Assembly: GCF_028743715.1 (NCBI RefSeq)
Contig: NZ_CP117996.1
Span: 2,604,001-2,668,000 of the forward strand
Length of the DNA: 64,000 nucleotides
Direction: 5' to 3'
Source of the DNA: Microbacterium sp. Clip185
GTDB taxonomy: Bacteria; Actinomycetota; Actinomycetes; Actinomycetales; Microbacteriaceae
Shown here: one piece after another, positions 33,923 to 41,836 of the stretch
How the letters are laid out: every line of letters begins with the position of its first letter
Position numbering within the stretch: the stretch's first letter is position 1
The notes under the pieces: model-generated
Told to the model about the DNA's origin: nothing
The model's input: the letters and a program-made list of their open reading frames with translations, nothing else
Database searches by the model: none
Made by a program: the position numbers and the translations under genes

Positions 33923-34342
33923 ATGCTCAGCGCCAGCGCACGCACCGTGATCGTCGTGCGCTTCAAACCGTTCGGGATCGAATCGATCGTGAACAGTGTT
34001 AAGAAGCAAGTGATCGGAGACGAGATCAAGGGCCGCCCCGCGCGTCACGGGGTCTCTGTCTTTGCGGATGTTCAGCGCGCGACCGAGTCGGTCGAGGAGA
34101 CCGTTCACCGGATCTGCACCGTTGCGAGCGCACATGCTGGGGGCCCCAAGATCGCGGTTACTACAGAGGAAGCTCTCAACGCACGTGGCTATTGTCTACA
34201 CGAGACCTTTCCGCCAGAGTTGCATTACCTCATCGGTGGAGAGTCCATCTTCACTCCACCGCCGGAGCTTGACGGCCTGGCGGATGAGTGGACAAAGGAT
34301 CGCCGGGACAACCCGGTCTTCGAGAAGGAACAGACTTCATGA
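33923..34342 (+). CDS. Unknown cargo protein, first of three
   Basis: A 139-residue protein of no recognised family (RTVIVVRFKPFGIESIVNSV, ETFPPELHYLIGGESIF). It overlaps the next gene by four bases (ATGA). GC content is lower than in the core genome. It starts a three-gene unit (33923-35138) placed just beyond the broken tail module. Confidence 0.6.
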   Translation: MLSASARTVIVVRFKPFGIESIVNSVKKQVIGDEIKGRPARHGVSVFADVQRATESVEETVHRICTVASAHAGGPKIAVTTEEALNARGYCLHETFPPELHYLIGGESIFTPPPELDGLADEWTKDRRDNPVFEKEQTS

Positions 34343-34704
34343 GTAGCCCTCGAGTCATCATCGACCTGAACTCGACGGACGAGGATGGCGAGACAATCGT
34401 CTTTCTCAGTGACGTCACCTCCGGTGAACTCACGGTTGGGCGCATGGCGATCGCCTACGAGCCGGAGGACGGTGTAGCTGCTCCTGCTCGCGTTGCGTCG
34501 ATACACCCCGATCGTGGAGTTGCATTCCTCCAGGTCGATTGGAGGTCGATGAAACGTGAGCGCGGGGAGTCGCGCACGTTTCGGCTAGCGAAAAAGGGGT
34601 GGGTTCAGGCATCCAATCAAGCCGACACAGCAGTTCTTAGTCGTGTCGGTAGGCACACTGCAGGGTCTCTGTCGGCAAAGTTGACACAGAACGCGGCGTC
34701 CTGA
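34339..34704 (+). CDS. Unknown cargo protein, second of three
   Basis: A 121-residue protein with probable beta-strand content (SPRVIIDLNSTDEDGETIVF, RVASIHPDRGVAFLQVDWRS). It overlaps both neighbours. No family recognised. Confidence 0.55.
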   Translation: MSSPRVIIDLNSTDEDGETIVFLSDVTSGELTVGRMAIAYEPEDGVAAPARVASIHPDRGVAFLQVDWRSMKRERGESRTFRLAKKGWVQASNQADTAVLSRVGRHTAGSLSAKLTQNAAS

Positions 34705-35138
34705 TGCATGTGTCCGCGCTCGTCGTCTGTGACGCGGTCACCCAACGCGAGGGGCTTCTCAACCTGCTTGGGGGCGGCGTGACCTACCTCTCGCGCGCCA
34801 GCTACCCAGCTCCTTTGATGGCAGACATAGCGGTTCTGGTCAATCACCAGCAATCTGACAAGCACATCAAGCTCACGCTGACGCTTCGCAAAGACGGGTC
34901 CCCCGAAGTCCTGACAGAGACAGAGTTTGAAGGCGAGCTCGCGGAAACGAACTTGGACCCGTCGGTGTACGGGGCCGCCGCTTTCGCTATCGAAGCACGA
35001 TCGATCGCTTTGCCTAGCGCAGGCAATTACACCCTGACCGCGGAGCTCCAAGACGGACAGGGGCTGACGACGAACTTCACCGCCGTCGAGGCGCCCTTCC
35101 CGGTCGGAGTGGACCACGAACAGCAGCCCGCAACCTAG
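34704..35138 (+). CDS. Unknown cargo protein, third of three (DUF6941-like)
   Basis: A 144-residue protein with a beta-rich pattern. The opening ALVVCDAVTQREGLLNLLGG, with Cys-Asp and a later Asn-Leu-Leu-Gly, resembles DUF6941, but the match is by eye and weak. ATG overlaps the previous stop (TGATG). Function unknown. Confidence 0.55.
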   Translation: MHVSALVVCDAVTQREGLLNLLGGGVTYLSRASYPAPLMADIAVLVNHQQSDKHIKLTLTLRKDGSPEVLTETEFEGELAETNLDPSVYGAAAFAIEARSIALPSAGNYTLTAELQDGQGLTTNFTAVEAPFPVGVDHEQQPAT

Positions 35139-35267
35139 CCATGCGCGGGGCGCACCGCCGCCCATGGAGACGGCTCAGAGCGTCAGACGTCGCGCGGCGC
35201 CTCACTCAGGGCCGATGCCCATACCCACGTACGCAACCGCTCACGTCGGCCGGCGGCGAGAGGCGGA

Positions 35268-35657
35268 CTAGAGCCCTCCGAGCAATCGGTCGACGACATC
35301 AGATCCACGTTCGATCGTGTTCTCCGCGACCAGACTAAGCTCACTGAGCTTCTGATTGAGGACGAACCTGGCGTCCCCATACCGCGGGGTCGAGTGAAGA
35401 ACATCGACAGTCCGCCACTCGTGGCCCTGTTTCTCGCTAACCGAGAGCTCAAACGGCGCTGTGCCTCCGGAGCTTGAGAGCTCGTAGAGCGAGTCCTTGC
35501 CGCGCGCCTTGATGGTCCGATCACCGCGAATGACGACAGCAAGCGACATTCCACCTGGACCGGGAAGGGGCATCTCCTCCTCCCAGCGCAGTCGTCCGCT
35601 CTCGGTGGCATCCACCAAGCCGTCGATCAACCTGGTCCAGTCGTCAACCGTGAACAT
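35268..35657 (-). CDS. Unknown cytoplasmic protein
   Basis: A 129-residue protein of no recognised family (FTVDDWTRLIDGLVDATESG). ATG at 35657 is chosen over 35678 because AGGAGG lies eight bases upstream. It overlaps the end of the membrane-anchored gene upstream by 14 bases, so the two are co-transcribed and may act together. Confidence 0.65.
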   Translation of the reverse strand: MFTVDDWTRLIDGLVDATESGRLRWEEEMPLPGPGGMSLAVVIRGDRTIKARGKDSLYELSSSGGTAPFELSVSEKQGHEWRTVDVLHSTPRYGDARFVLNQKLSELSLVAENTIERGSDVVDRLLGGL

Positions 35658-36186
35658 CTTGCACGCCTCCTGCGTCATTCCGAATGACTACTGCCACGCC
35701 ATGAACCTCCGGGCCAAGGTCACGAATTGTCGTCGCCGCGATGCCGACGATATCTGCCACGGTCATCTCCTCATTGTCGAATAGACCTGCACGAGCAACC
35801 TGGGCCGCTCTCGTCGTGACGACCATTTTCTGCACGATTTCAGTGTGGTCGAGTCCGCTGTTCTTGAGCAGGGCAGCCGCTTCGCTCGACTGATAGCAGA
35901 ACCTCGAGAGGGCTTGTTCGGCTTCCTCTCGACTGTTGCTCCTCATGGCTGCGTCCAGACGATCAGAAAGCTCGGAGAACGGCGGCAGGACCGCTAGGAG
36001 CTGATTGCGTATCAGGACGCTCTGAGTGTGCTCGAGCGCCTTCTGCGCTGCGACAAGTGCACTCCGACTCCGCAACAGCTGCCAGATCGTGAAGCCGATG
36101 CCGGCGCCACCTAAAACGAATGCCACCCAGTCGAGCACACCTGGAACGTTCGCCAGGTCAAGCCAGACCCACTCCCCCAGCCTCAT
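35644..36186 (-). CDS. Membrane-anchored unknown protein
   Basis: A 180-residue protein with one N-terminal membrane segment (DWVAFVLGGAGIGFTIWQLL, about 19-38) and a helical cytoplasmic region after it. It is coupled by overlap to the 129-residue protein downstream. The layout of a one-pass membrane protein plus a small partner occurs in some defence cassettes, but no motif supports a function here. Confidence 0.65.
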   Translation of the reverse strand: MRLGEWVWLDLANVPGVLDWVAFVLGGAGIGFTIWQLLRSRSALVAAQKALEHTQSVLIRNQLLAVLPPFSELSDRLDAAMRSNSREEAEQALSRFCYQSSEAAALLKNSGLDHTEIVQKMVVTTRAAQVARAGLFDNEEMTVADIVGIAATTIRDLGPEVHGVAVVIRNDAGGVQDVHG

Positions 36187-36281
36187 GCCGAGACTCTACC
36201 GCTGCGACCGCTCTATCTCGGGCGAGCATGGCCGGATCGGCAGCGCGCACCGCGCCTTCCTCGACCGCCGGAGCACCGACG

Positions 36282-36326
36282 TCAGGAGCTCCGGCGGGTT
36301 GCTTTGATGAGCCCTGCCTCCTTCAT
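36282..36326 (-). repeat. HTH tail repeat, copy C
   Basis: Encodes MKEAGLIKATRRSS and a stop, matching the last residues of the small HTH gene at 38007 (MTEAGLIKAARRSP). Only the 3' end is present. It lies just downstream of the small gene 36355-36621. See also 37414-37509. Confidence 0.6.
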
Positions 36327-36354
36327 GGATCGTGTGTGGCCGCTCGCGCGGTTC

Positions 36355-36621
36355 TTACCCCAGCCCGAGCCTCTGTTCCTCGAGACGGTCGTGGAGGATC
36401 TCAACGACCGTCTCGCCGAGAACATGTACGGCCTTCGTCAGCGTCATGATCTGCATACGTGCACTTAGGAGCACGACGCCCTCCTGCGTCGCCGGCGCGG
36501 GCTTACCGGCCGGGTTAACTTGGCGCATGAGCTCAGCCTCTTGTTCGGCGAGCTTCATCAGTTCCTCGTTCATCGCCCGCATATTCTCCAGGAGCTTTCG
36601 GGCATGATCGGCTTCAAACAT
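36355..36621 (-). CDS. Small coiled-coil protein
   Basis: An 88-residue, strongly helical protein (LLENMRAMNEELMKLAEQEA) with heptad-like leucines and charged residues. AAGGAG lies seven bases before the ATG. No family recognised. It sits between unrelated cargo genes and is followed by an HTH tail repeat. Confidence 0.6.
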   Translation of the reverse strand: MFEADHARKLLENMRAMNEELMKLAEQEAELMRQVNPAGKPAPATQEGVVLLSARMQIMTLTKAVHVLGETVVEILHDRLEEQRLGLG

Positions 36622-36853
36622 CTATATCTCCTTCTGACGAGAATTCGGGCGCTCGCTCATGGCGCGATCGTAGCTATCGGCTCAGACACGCGCCCAGCCA
36701 AGGAGTCCCCTCGCGATCGGCTTCGCACTTTACGTCCCGCCTCGCTGAGCAGCAGAGTAAGCCCACCAGGCAGGGACGGGGAGATCACCGCACCCGAGTA
36801 GGCACGGACAGCGCGCGTTCCGGCGGGAGGTGGCAACGCTCTATGCTCGCGAT

Positions 36854-37390
36854 GTGAAGAAGCTTGGGGGAGCATCACTCGTCGTCGCCGCGGCAGTCGT
36901 CGGCCTTTCAGGTTGCGCGTCACCGCAGCCGGCTCCAACCGTGACCGTCACGGTCACCGAAACTGTCACAGCAACGCCAACAACTCCGGCAGTTGCCGCG
37001 CCTCTCGCGATGGGTGCGACTGCCCAGTTCTCCACCTTCAGCGCCACAGTTCATTCAGTCCAGCTCGAATCTGCCCCGAACGCTCCCGCGCCTCAGAGCG
37101 CCGGTAACCACTGGGCTTCGGTGGAGGTCGAAGGCTGCAACACCGGATCCCAGCCCTTCCCCGTAAGCGGCGGACCATGGCAGCTGGTCGCCGACGACAA
37201 CCGTACTTTCACAATGTCCAGCACCGGGTACAGCCAGTTCCCGGAACCCGACTACGGTTTCGGCTCAGGCACCCTGAACCCCGGCGAATGCAAGCGCGGG
37301 TGGATCACCTTCGTCGTCAACGACGGCGCACAAATCACGACTGTTCGCTACCAGAATGACCTGGGCGAAGGAGCCCGCTGGGCTCTCTGA
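36854..37390 (+). CDS. Secreted lipoprotein of unknown function
   Basis: A 178-residue lipoprotein. From GTG at 36854 the signal peptide is ideal (KKLGGASLVVAAAVVGLSGC, lipobox LSGC), followed by a Thr/Val/Pro-rich linker and a beta-rich domain like DUF4352 telokin-type proteins (WASVEVEGCNTGSQPF). An earlier GTG at 36830 would add a charged extension. TATGCT six bases before the chosen GTG could be a -10 box of a leaderless transcript. Confidence 0.7.
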   Translation: MKKLGGASLVVAAAVVGLSGCASPQPAPTVTVTVTETVTATPTTPAVAAPLAMGATAQFSTFSATVHSVQLESAPNAPAPQSAGNHWASVEVEGCNTGSQPFPVSGGPWQLVADDNRTFTMSSTGYSQFPEPDYGFGSGTLNPGECKRGWITFVVNDGAQITTVRYQNDLGEGARWAL

Positions 37391-37413
37391 CCCCCGCGAG
37401 GCGTCCAGCTGAA

Positions 37414-37509
37414 TCACTGGCTCCGGAGGGACGCCTTGATGAGCCCTTGCTCTGTCATGCCGAGAGTCGCTGCGAGGGCGCGCCAGGTAATCCGCAGGCT
37501 CGCCGGCAT
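37414..37509 (-). repeat. HTH tail repeat, copy B
   Basis: Encodes ITWRALAATLGMTEQGLIKA and six more residues before a stop, clearly homologous to the last 25 residues of the HTH gene at 38007. It begins six bases after, and in frame with, the stop of the membrane protein gene at 37516, as if a different gene body had been joined to the HTH tail. Confidence 0.7.
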
Positions 37510-37515
37510 GAGCGA

Positions 37516-37908
37516 TCAGATTCCGCACACGTCGGGCTGGAAGTTCTCAATCCAAGTCACCCCGGTCACGAAGAGCGCAATCGCGATGAGAGCGCCGTGT
37601 GTGAGTAGCTTCACTCGGTCCCTGCACCACAAGGCGCGCTGGGCGGCACTCTCCTCGCCACGGCTGATGGGCTCGGAGTCCGCATAAGCCAGCCCAATCG
37701 CTGTCAGAACCCCGAGGACCGCGACAGCTACCTTGGCCACTCCGATGAAGGTTGGGCTGCAAGTCGGTAGTACGTAAGCGAACCCACCCAGCAGCAGCAC
37801 CAGCAGCGGGATGCCGATCAGGCATGCCCACCTGCGGTGTTTAGGCGCTGCGCCGCTGGGGACGACGACCTCTTGCGGCTGGTGCGATGCGCGTTGCTCG
37901 TCGGTCAT
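37516..37908 (-). CDS. Small membrane protein
   Basis: A 130-residue protein with three hydrophobic segments (ACLIGIPLLVLLLGGFAYVL, FIGVAKVAVAVLGVLTAIGL, HGALIAIALFVTGV). No family recognised. Its 3' end is followed in frame by an HTH tail repeat. Confidence 0.6.
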   Translation of the reverse strand: MTDEQRASHQPQEVVVPSGAAPKHRRWACLIGIPLLVLLLGGFAYVLPTCSPTFIGVAKVAVAVLGVLTAIGLAYADSEPISRGEESAAQRALWCRDRVKLLTHGALIAIALFVTGVTWIENFQPDVCGI

Positions 37909-38006
37909 CTCTCATCCCCCAGATAAGTGATCCTGCGTCCGAAGCATAGACCCGACGCCAAGACCGGGCGCACCGCGTACGCGACTGGACTCTCGGAACG
38001 TATGGC

Positions 38007-38237
38007 TCAGGGGCTCCGACGCGCTGCCTTAATGAGCCCCGCCTCTGTCATGTCGAGCGTGGCGGCGAGGGTCCGCCACGTGATTCCACGCGCGCGCGCT
38101 TCGACGACGAGCTCATGCCTTCGAAGTAGTAGCTCTGCTCGCCGAGCGTCTACCTCGCGGAGTTGACCGCCGAGCTCGCCGAGGGCTGCGAGTAGTTCGT
38201 CATGTCGGCTTTGGTTTGTCGCTTCGTCATCACTCAC
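38007..38237 (-). CDS. Small HTH protein
   Basis: A 76-residue protein: a helical charged N-terminus (HDELLAALGELGGQLREVDA) and a C-terminal helix-turn-helix (ARGITWRTLAATLDMTEAGL). It is probably a transcriptional regulator. The palindrome GGTTA-CA-TAACC lies eight bases upstream of its start, toward the divergent 38397 gene. Two partial copies of its 3' end lie at 36282 and 37414. Confidence 0.65.
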   Translation of the reverse strand: MSDDEATNQSRHDELLAALGELGGQLREVDARRAELLLRRHELVVEARARGITWRTLAATLDMTEAGLIKAARRSP

Positions 38238-38244
38238 TAAACCA

Positions 38245-38265
38245 GGTTACATAACCCGGTTGACA
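38245..38265 (+). promoter_or_regulatory. Operator and -35 box between the HTH and 38397 genes
   Basis: GGTTA-CA-TAACC (38245-38256) is a clean inverted repeat. A perfect TTGACA (38260-38265) follows on the rightward strand; a -10 box near 38283-38289 is poor. The site may be bound by the adjacent small HTH protein. Confidence 0.45.
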
Positions 38266-38396
38266 AAGTCGAGAGGGCGGGCTTACTGTCATCCCACACC
38301 GGCCCACAGCGAGCCCGGCGCAGAACTGAAACAACGAGAACGCCCCCGCCGCGGCTGCAACCGCGACGAGGGCCTGACCATCGGGAGAGAACCCCA

Positions 38397-39176
38397 ATGA
38401 GCAACGACAGCGTACAGCGCGAAGCACGTCCGGGAACGGTCGCCGCAGACCCCGAGATCGAGATCCTCGCGGCGGGATCCCCCAACAATCGAAGCGGCTT
38501 CAGTCTCGTACCGCGCCCCGACCTGAACAGCACGGACGTCGACTGGGCGAACGAACACCTCGCCGACGCCCCCATCATCGTCAGCACGCTCACCTCACAG
38601 AGCCGCACGCAGGTGTGGCAAGCCGCGAACCTGACCTGGTACCGACGCGCTGGCCAGATCCATGTCCGCAACCGAGATGGCGCCTACCGCTTCGAGGTAC
38701 TCCTCGCTCCCGGCGCGAACCGCGACGACTACGACTTCCTCCGCCGCACCATCGAGGAAGCGCGATCCGGCCGGTTCGAGCGCCACGGGTGGCGACCCTA
38801 CCTCGATGATGCCGGCGAACGTGCATGGCGGTTTAAGTACTCGCGCCACTACCTCGACGCAGACGAGACGCACTTTCTCTATGAAGCTCGGGACGACTCC
38901 CCCAAGGTCATTCCCTGTGATGACGACCGATGCAGGGAGTTGGTGCACGACGCCGCCGGTGACACGCACGTCGCCGACGACACAGAGACGGAGGACTACG
39001 AGCTCTCGGTGGAGCGTTTCGTGAGCAGCGAGCGCGAAGCACCTGACTACTCCGTCTGCCTGGTCCTCAAGCGCAACGACGTCGACATGCCCGCGGCGGC
39101 AGCGACGTCCTTGGCGAACGACCTCCAGTGGATGTCGGAGTCTTGCCGCCGCGTCAACCTGCAGCACGCGGCCTAA
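38397..39176 (+). CDS. Unknown cargo protein
   Basis: A 259-residue protein, acidic and rich in Asp and Arg, with no membrane segment and no recognised family (VWQAANLTWYRRAGQIHVRN, ETEDYELSVERFVSSEREAP). GGGAGA precedes the ATG. It is divergent from the small HTH gene across an inverted repeat and is followed by a strong hairpin, so it is a single-gene unit. Confidence 0.6.
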   Translation: MSNDSVQREARPGTVAADPEIEILAAGSPNNRSGFSLVPRPDLNSTDVDWANEHLADAPIIVSTLTSQSRTQVWQAANLTWYRRAGQIHVRNRDGAYRFEVLLAPGANRDDYDFLRRTIEEARSGRFERHGWRPYLDDAGERAWRFKYSRHYLDADETHFLYEARDDSPKVIPCDDDRCRELVHDAAGDTHVADDTETEDYELSVERFVSSEREAPDYSVCLVLKRNDVDMPAAAATSLANDLQWMSESCRRVNLQHAA

Positions 39177-39183
39177 CCGCTAC

Positions 39184-39228
39184 CGTCGGGCCCGCGACGA
39201 CGCCTGTCCACTCGTCGCGGGCCCGACG
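39184..39228. terminator. Long perfect hairpin after the 38397 gene
   Basis: Two 17-bp arms (39184-39200 and 39212-39228, reading CGTCGGGCCCGCGACGA and its complement) with an 11-base loop. No T run follows; it may still end transcription as many actinobacterial hairpins do. Confidence 0.6.
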
Positions 39229-39290
39229 ATGCACAGCCCCGGCGGGATCGATCCTTCTGGCCACCAAACGGCCTGTCCTACTGTCGGGCC

Positions 39291-40154
39291 ATGGACGAGC
39301 AGCACAACCGGCGTCAAACGCCTGGCCCCAGCGACGAAGGTAGCGCCTGGCTCTACTGGAGTCCCAAATCCCAGAAGTGGCATCGTGTCGAGCTTGTCGT
39401 CGTGCCATCACTCGAGCCCAAGAACGTCCGCATTCAGCACCTCGACCAGGACCAGGGCGGGCGCGCCGAATGGGTACCAGCGGGTCGGCTGCGTGTTCCT
39501 TGGCCATACCGGGAGGCGTATCTCGCGAGGGAGTCTCGGTGGGAGCGACTCAACCGCCACCGCCCCGACAGCGACGAAAGAGACGCGGCATGGAGTGTTC
39601 TCGCCGCGGTGGTTCCATGCACTGTTGCGGACCTCGAGGGAGGTGGTGGGCGAGGAGTCCTTGAAGTGCATGACGTCGCCGCGCTCGCTCGGGCAGCTGC
39701 GCTAGATGCAGCCGATCTGGTGGCGGATCCTGAGGCTCTCCACGAGGACGGCATCTGGTTCCTGCCGTGGCCCGTCACCCGGTCGATCGCAGCAGCGCTC
39801 GCACGAACACACCCCACGGCTGTGCTCGATCTCGTGCGACGTGAACGCGTTCGTTCGCGCCAGCGAGCCCTTGACGAGGTGCTGGATAGCCCTTGGACCG
39901 TCGCTGTCACCGCAGGAGAGACGGAGGCTGCACTGTACGGCACCGAGTCGCTCACGCAGAGTCGCAAACACTCGGTCCTGCTGTTCTGGGCGGCCGGACC
40001 TGAGCCCTCTCTGTTCGATCAGTTTGTCGCGCTGCAACGCGCGTTCGACGGCCTCTGCGTCGTATCCGCCGAGGCGGCGGTCGAGCTCCGCAAGCTGCGG
40101 ACGAAGCGCGCCGAGCGGATCGCCACAGCGTTGGATACTGCGCGCGCCGGATGA
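39291..40154 (+). CDS. Unknown protein at the right end of the element
   Basis: A 287-residue soluble protein without recognised motifs (ADLVADPEALHEDGIWFLPW, SRKHSVLLFWAAGPEPSLFD). It is the last gene before attR. Function unknown. Confidence 0.6.
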   Translation: MDEQHNRRQTPGPSDEGSAWLYWSPKSQKWHRVELVVVPSLEPKNVRIQHLDQDQGGRAEWVPAGRLRVPWPYREAYLARESRWERLNRHRPDSDERDAAWSVLAAVVPCTVADLEGGGGRGVLEVHDVAALARAAALDAADLVADPEALHEDGIWFLPWPVTRSIAAALARTHPTAVLDLVRRERVRSRQRALDEVLDSPWTVAVTAGETEAALYGTESLTQSRKHSVLLFWAAGPEPSLFDQFVALQRAFDGLCVVSAEAAVELRKLRTKRAERIATALDTARAG

Positions 40155-40275
40155 GTCCGCACTCAGTCCGCAGAAATCCCCACCGAGACCTATATCCGAC
40201 AGTCGCGGACAACATCTCCATGCCTGGTCAACAGCACAAAACAACATCCGACAACCAACGACAACCACCTCGGCA

Positions 40276-40295
40276 CAGTTCACGAACTACCGGTA
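40276..40295 (+). repeat. attR: 20-bp core repeat
   Basis: CAGTTCACGAACTACCGGTA, identical to the yajQ 3' end at 23941-23960. It is followed by A, restoring the TAA that the uninterrupted yajQ gene would have had. It marks the right border of the element. Confidence 0.92.
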
Positions 40296-40386
40296 AAGCG
40301 GGGCTGACGAGCTTTCTCGTCACACCTCGGCGTCGGAAGCGTCTTCCTCTGTGACCGCACCTCGCGGTCACATGGAAAGGAAGACA

Positions 40387-40767
40387 ATGACCTCCCCCGT
40401 CACCTCGCTCGACCAGCTTCCCGCCGAGTTCGCCCGACGCTTCAACGCGCGCGATCTCACCGCACTGACTGCCCTCAACGCGCCCGGCGCGGTCTTCGTC
40501 CCCGCGCCCGGACAGCCGGTCACCGGCGACCTCGCGGTCGCGGGCGCCCTGGAGCAGTTCCTCGCGATCGGCCTGCCGATATCGATGACCGTGCGCAACG
40601 TCTTCGTCAACGGCGCCGTCGGCCTCGCGATCGCCGACTGGAAGCTCGAGGGAACCGCCGCAGACGGCAGCCAGGTCGCCCTCGGCGGCAGCACAGCCGA
40701 CGTCGCCGTCTTCGACGAGGAGCACGGCTGGCGCTACGCGATCGACAACCCATTCGGCACCGTCTGA
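40387..40767 (+). CDS. SnoaL/NTF2-like protein
   Basis: A 126-residue protein of the NTF2-like fold (SnoaL/DUF4440 type): LPAEFARRFNARDLTALTAL, then a long beta-sheet half and WRYAIDNPFG at the end. Such proteins are small enzymes or binding proteins. AAAGGAAG precedes the ATG, and an inverted repeat GTGACCGC/GCGGTCAC (40351-40371) lies in the leader. It is the first gene right of the mobile element. Confidence 0.78.
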   Translation: MTSPVTSLDQLPAEFARRFNARDLTALTALNAPGAVFVPAPGQPVTGDLAVAGALEQFLAIGLPISMTVRNVFVNGAVGLAIADWKLEGTAADGSQVALGGSTADVAVFDEEHGWRYAIDNPFGTV

Positions 40768-40776
40768 CCTGCGAGC

Positions 40777-40809
40777 GGGCGGGGACGACGCCGAGAGCCG
40801 CCCCCGCCC
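40777..40809 (+). terminator. Candidate terminator after the SnoaL-like gene
   Basis: GGGCGGGG (40777-40784) pairs with CCCCGCCC (40802-40809). There is no T run. Confidence 0.4.
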
Positions 40810-40851
40810 ATCACCGACCTCGGTAGGATTCTGCGGCACCCTTCCGATCGA

Positions 40852-41400
40852 ATGAACACCGCCATGTCGTCAGCGTCACCCGCCTCGTCCGGCCCTCATG
40901 CCGCCCTCGAGGCGATGATCCGGTCCGACCCGCAACGCCTGCGGCGGCGCTCCATCTCGCTGGGAGTCGATCCGTCCGACGCGGACGATGTCGCGCAGGA
41001 CGCGGTCATGCGCGCCTGGCGCGCGGTCGAGCGCATCCATTCGCCGGAGCCCGGACAGATGTGCTCGTGGCTCGACACGATCGCCCGAAGTGCCGCCTAT
41101 GACCTCGCCCGGCACCGAGGGAGGCACCACGTCGGTCCGCTCGTCGATGACCGCGGCGGTGACGCCGACATCGCCATCGACGTCGAGACACGGCTCCTGC
41201 TGACCGGCGCGCTCGGTGCCATCAACGACCTGTCCGACGACCTGCGCCGACCGCTTCTGCTGAGCGTCGTCGACGGCCTGTCCAGCGCCGAGATCGCCGA
41301 CCGGCTGGGCCTGAGCGCCGCAGCCGTGCGTCAACGCGTCGCACGTGCCCGCAAAGCGCTCGCCACCTGCCGCAAGGCGGGCATGGAAGCCGGCGACTGA
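40852..41400 (+). CDS. ECF-type RNA polymerase sigma factor
   Basis: A 182-residue sigma-70 family protein with region 2 (DADDVAQDAVMRAWRAVERI) and region 4 (LSSAEIADRLGLSAAAVRQR). No anti-sigma gene is next to it on the same strand; the convergent neighbour is a small exported protein. A second ATG lies four codons in. Regulon unknown. Confidence 0.88.
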   Translation: MNTAMSSASPASSGPHAALEAMIRSDPQRLRRRSISLGVDPSDADDVAQDAVMRAWRAVERIHSPEPGQMCSWLDTIARSAAYDLARHRGRHHVGPLVDDRGGDADIAIDVETRLLLTGALGAINDLSDDLRRPLLLSVVDGLSSAEIADRLGLSAAAVRQRVARARKALATCRKAGMEAGD

Positions 41401-41416
41401 CCGCCGCCCCCAAGCC

Positions 41417-41722
41417 CTAACGCCAGATGCGCGGCTCGTGCCACTGCACGCCACGGCACCCGGCCTGTGGGGCAGCATCGACGTCCGCTCCGATCCACAC
41501 GGGCGAATTCGACGCCGCGCCGATGCAGTGCCCCGGAGCAGACTCTCCGCCGGAGAACGCCGGCCCCTCGACCCGCAAGGGGCTCACTCCCACCGGCGAC
41601 GCGCTGGCGGCCGGTCGAGCGAGGCCGACAGCGGCTCCCGCGCCCAGCGACGTCACTCCCGCGATGACGACGAGCGTCGCGGCGGTGCGGCCGGCACCCA
41701 GCCGCGCGAGCGTGCGGATCAT
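41417..41722 (-). CDS. Small exported protein
   Basis: A 101-residue protein with a signal peptide or membrane anchor (GRTAATLVVIAGVTSLGAGA) and a short extracellular part with two cysteines (CIGAASNSPVWIGADVDAAP, GCRGVQWHEPRIWR) that may pair. ATG at 41722 follows AGAGGA. A 16-bp palindrome upstream matches the site before the YrdC-like gene, so both are probably controlled by the TetR protein at 42724. Confidence 0.7.
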   Translation of the reverse strand: MIRTLARLGAGRTAATLVVIAGVTSLGAGAAVGLARPAASASPVGVSPLRVEGPAFSGGESAPGHCIGAASNSPVWIGADVDAAPQAGCRGVQWHEPRIWR

Positions 41723-41789
41723 GGTCACGTCCTCTGCATCGGAGGCGATTCCGCCGGCGCGATGACCCGCGTCGGCGCCCATCCACCAA

Positions 41790-41805
41790 GCTAGACGATC
41801 GTCTA
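41790..41805. promoter_or_regulatory. TetR-type operator, copy 1
   Basis: A perfect 16-bp palindrome, CTAGACGATCGTCTAG, upstream of the small exported protein gene. Its core recurs at 42649-42674. Confidence 0.7.
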
Positions 41806-41836
41806 GTCGATTGCCAAGGCGACCCCGCAGACGCGA

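Larger units (their letters stand above)
23941..40295. mobile_element. Integrated element in the yajQ 3' end (decayed prophage or satellite-like)
   Basis: The element is bounded by an exact 20-bp direct repeat of the yajQ 3' end and begins with a tyrosine integrase reading toward attL. It holds, in order, the integrase, a repressor, an excisionase, replication-like genes, a palindrome-rich locus, TIR and XRE genes, a short phage tail segment with a tape measure gene, and a set of small unknown genes. Size is about 16.3 kb. No terminase, portal, capsid, lysis or conjugation gene is visible, so independent phage formation looks impossible. Borders are seen directly; the class is inference. Confidence 0.88.

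Noticed and set aside
23941..40295. Intact prophage or conjugative element
   Set aside because: No terminase, portal, capsid, lysis, relaxase or type IV secretion genes are visible.
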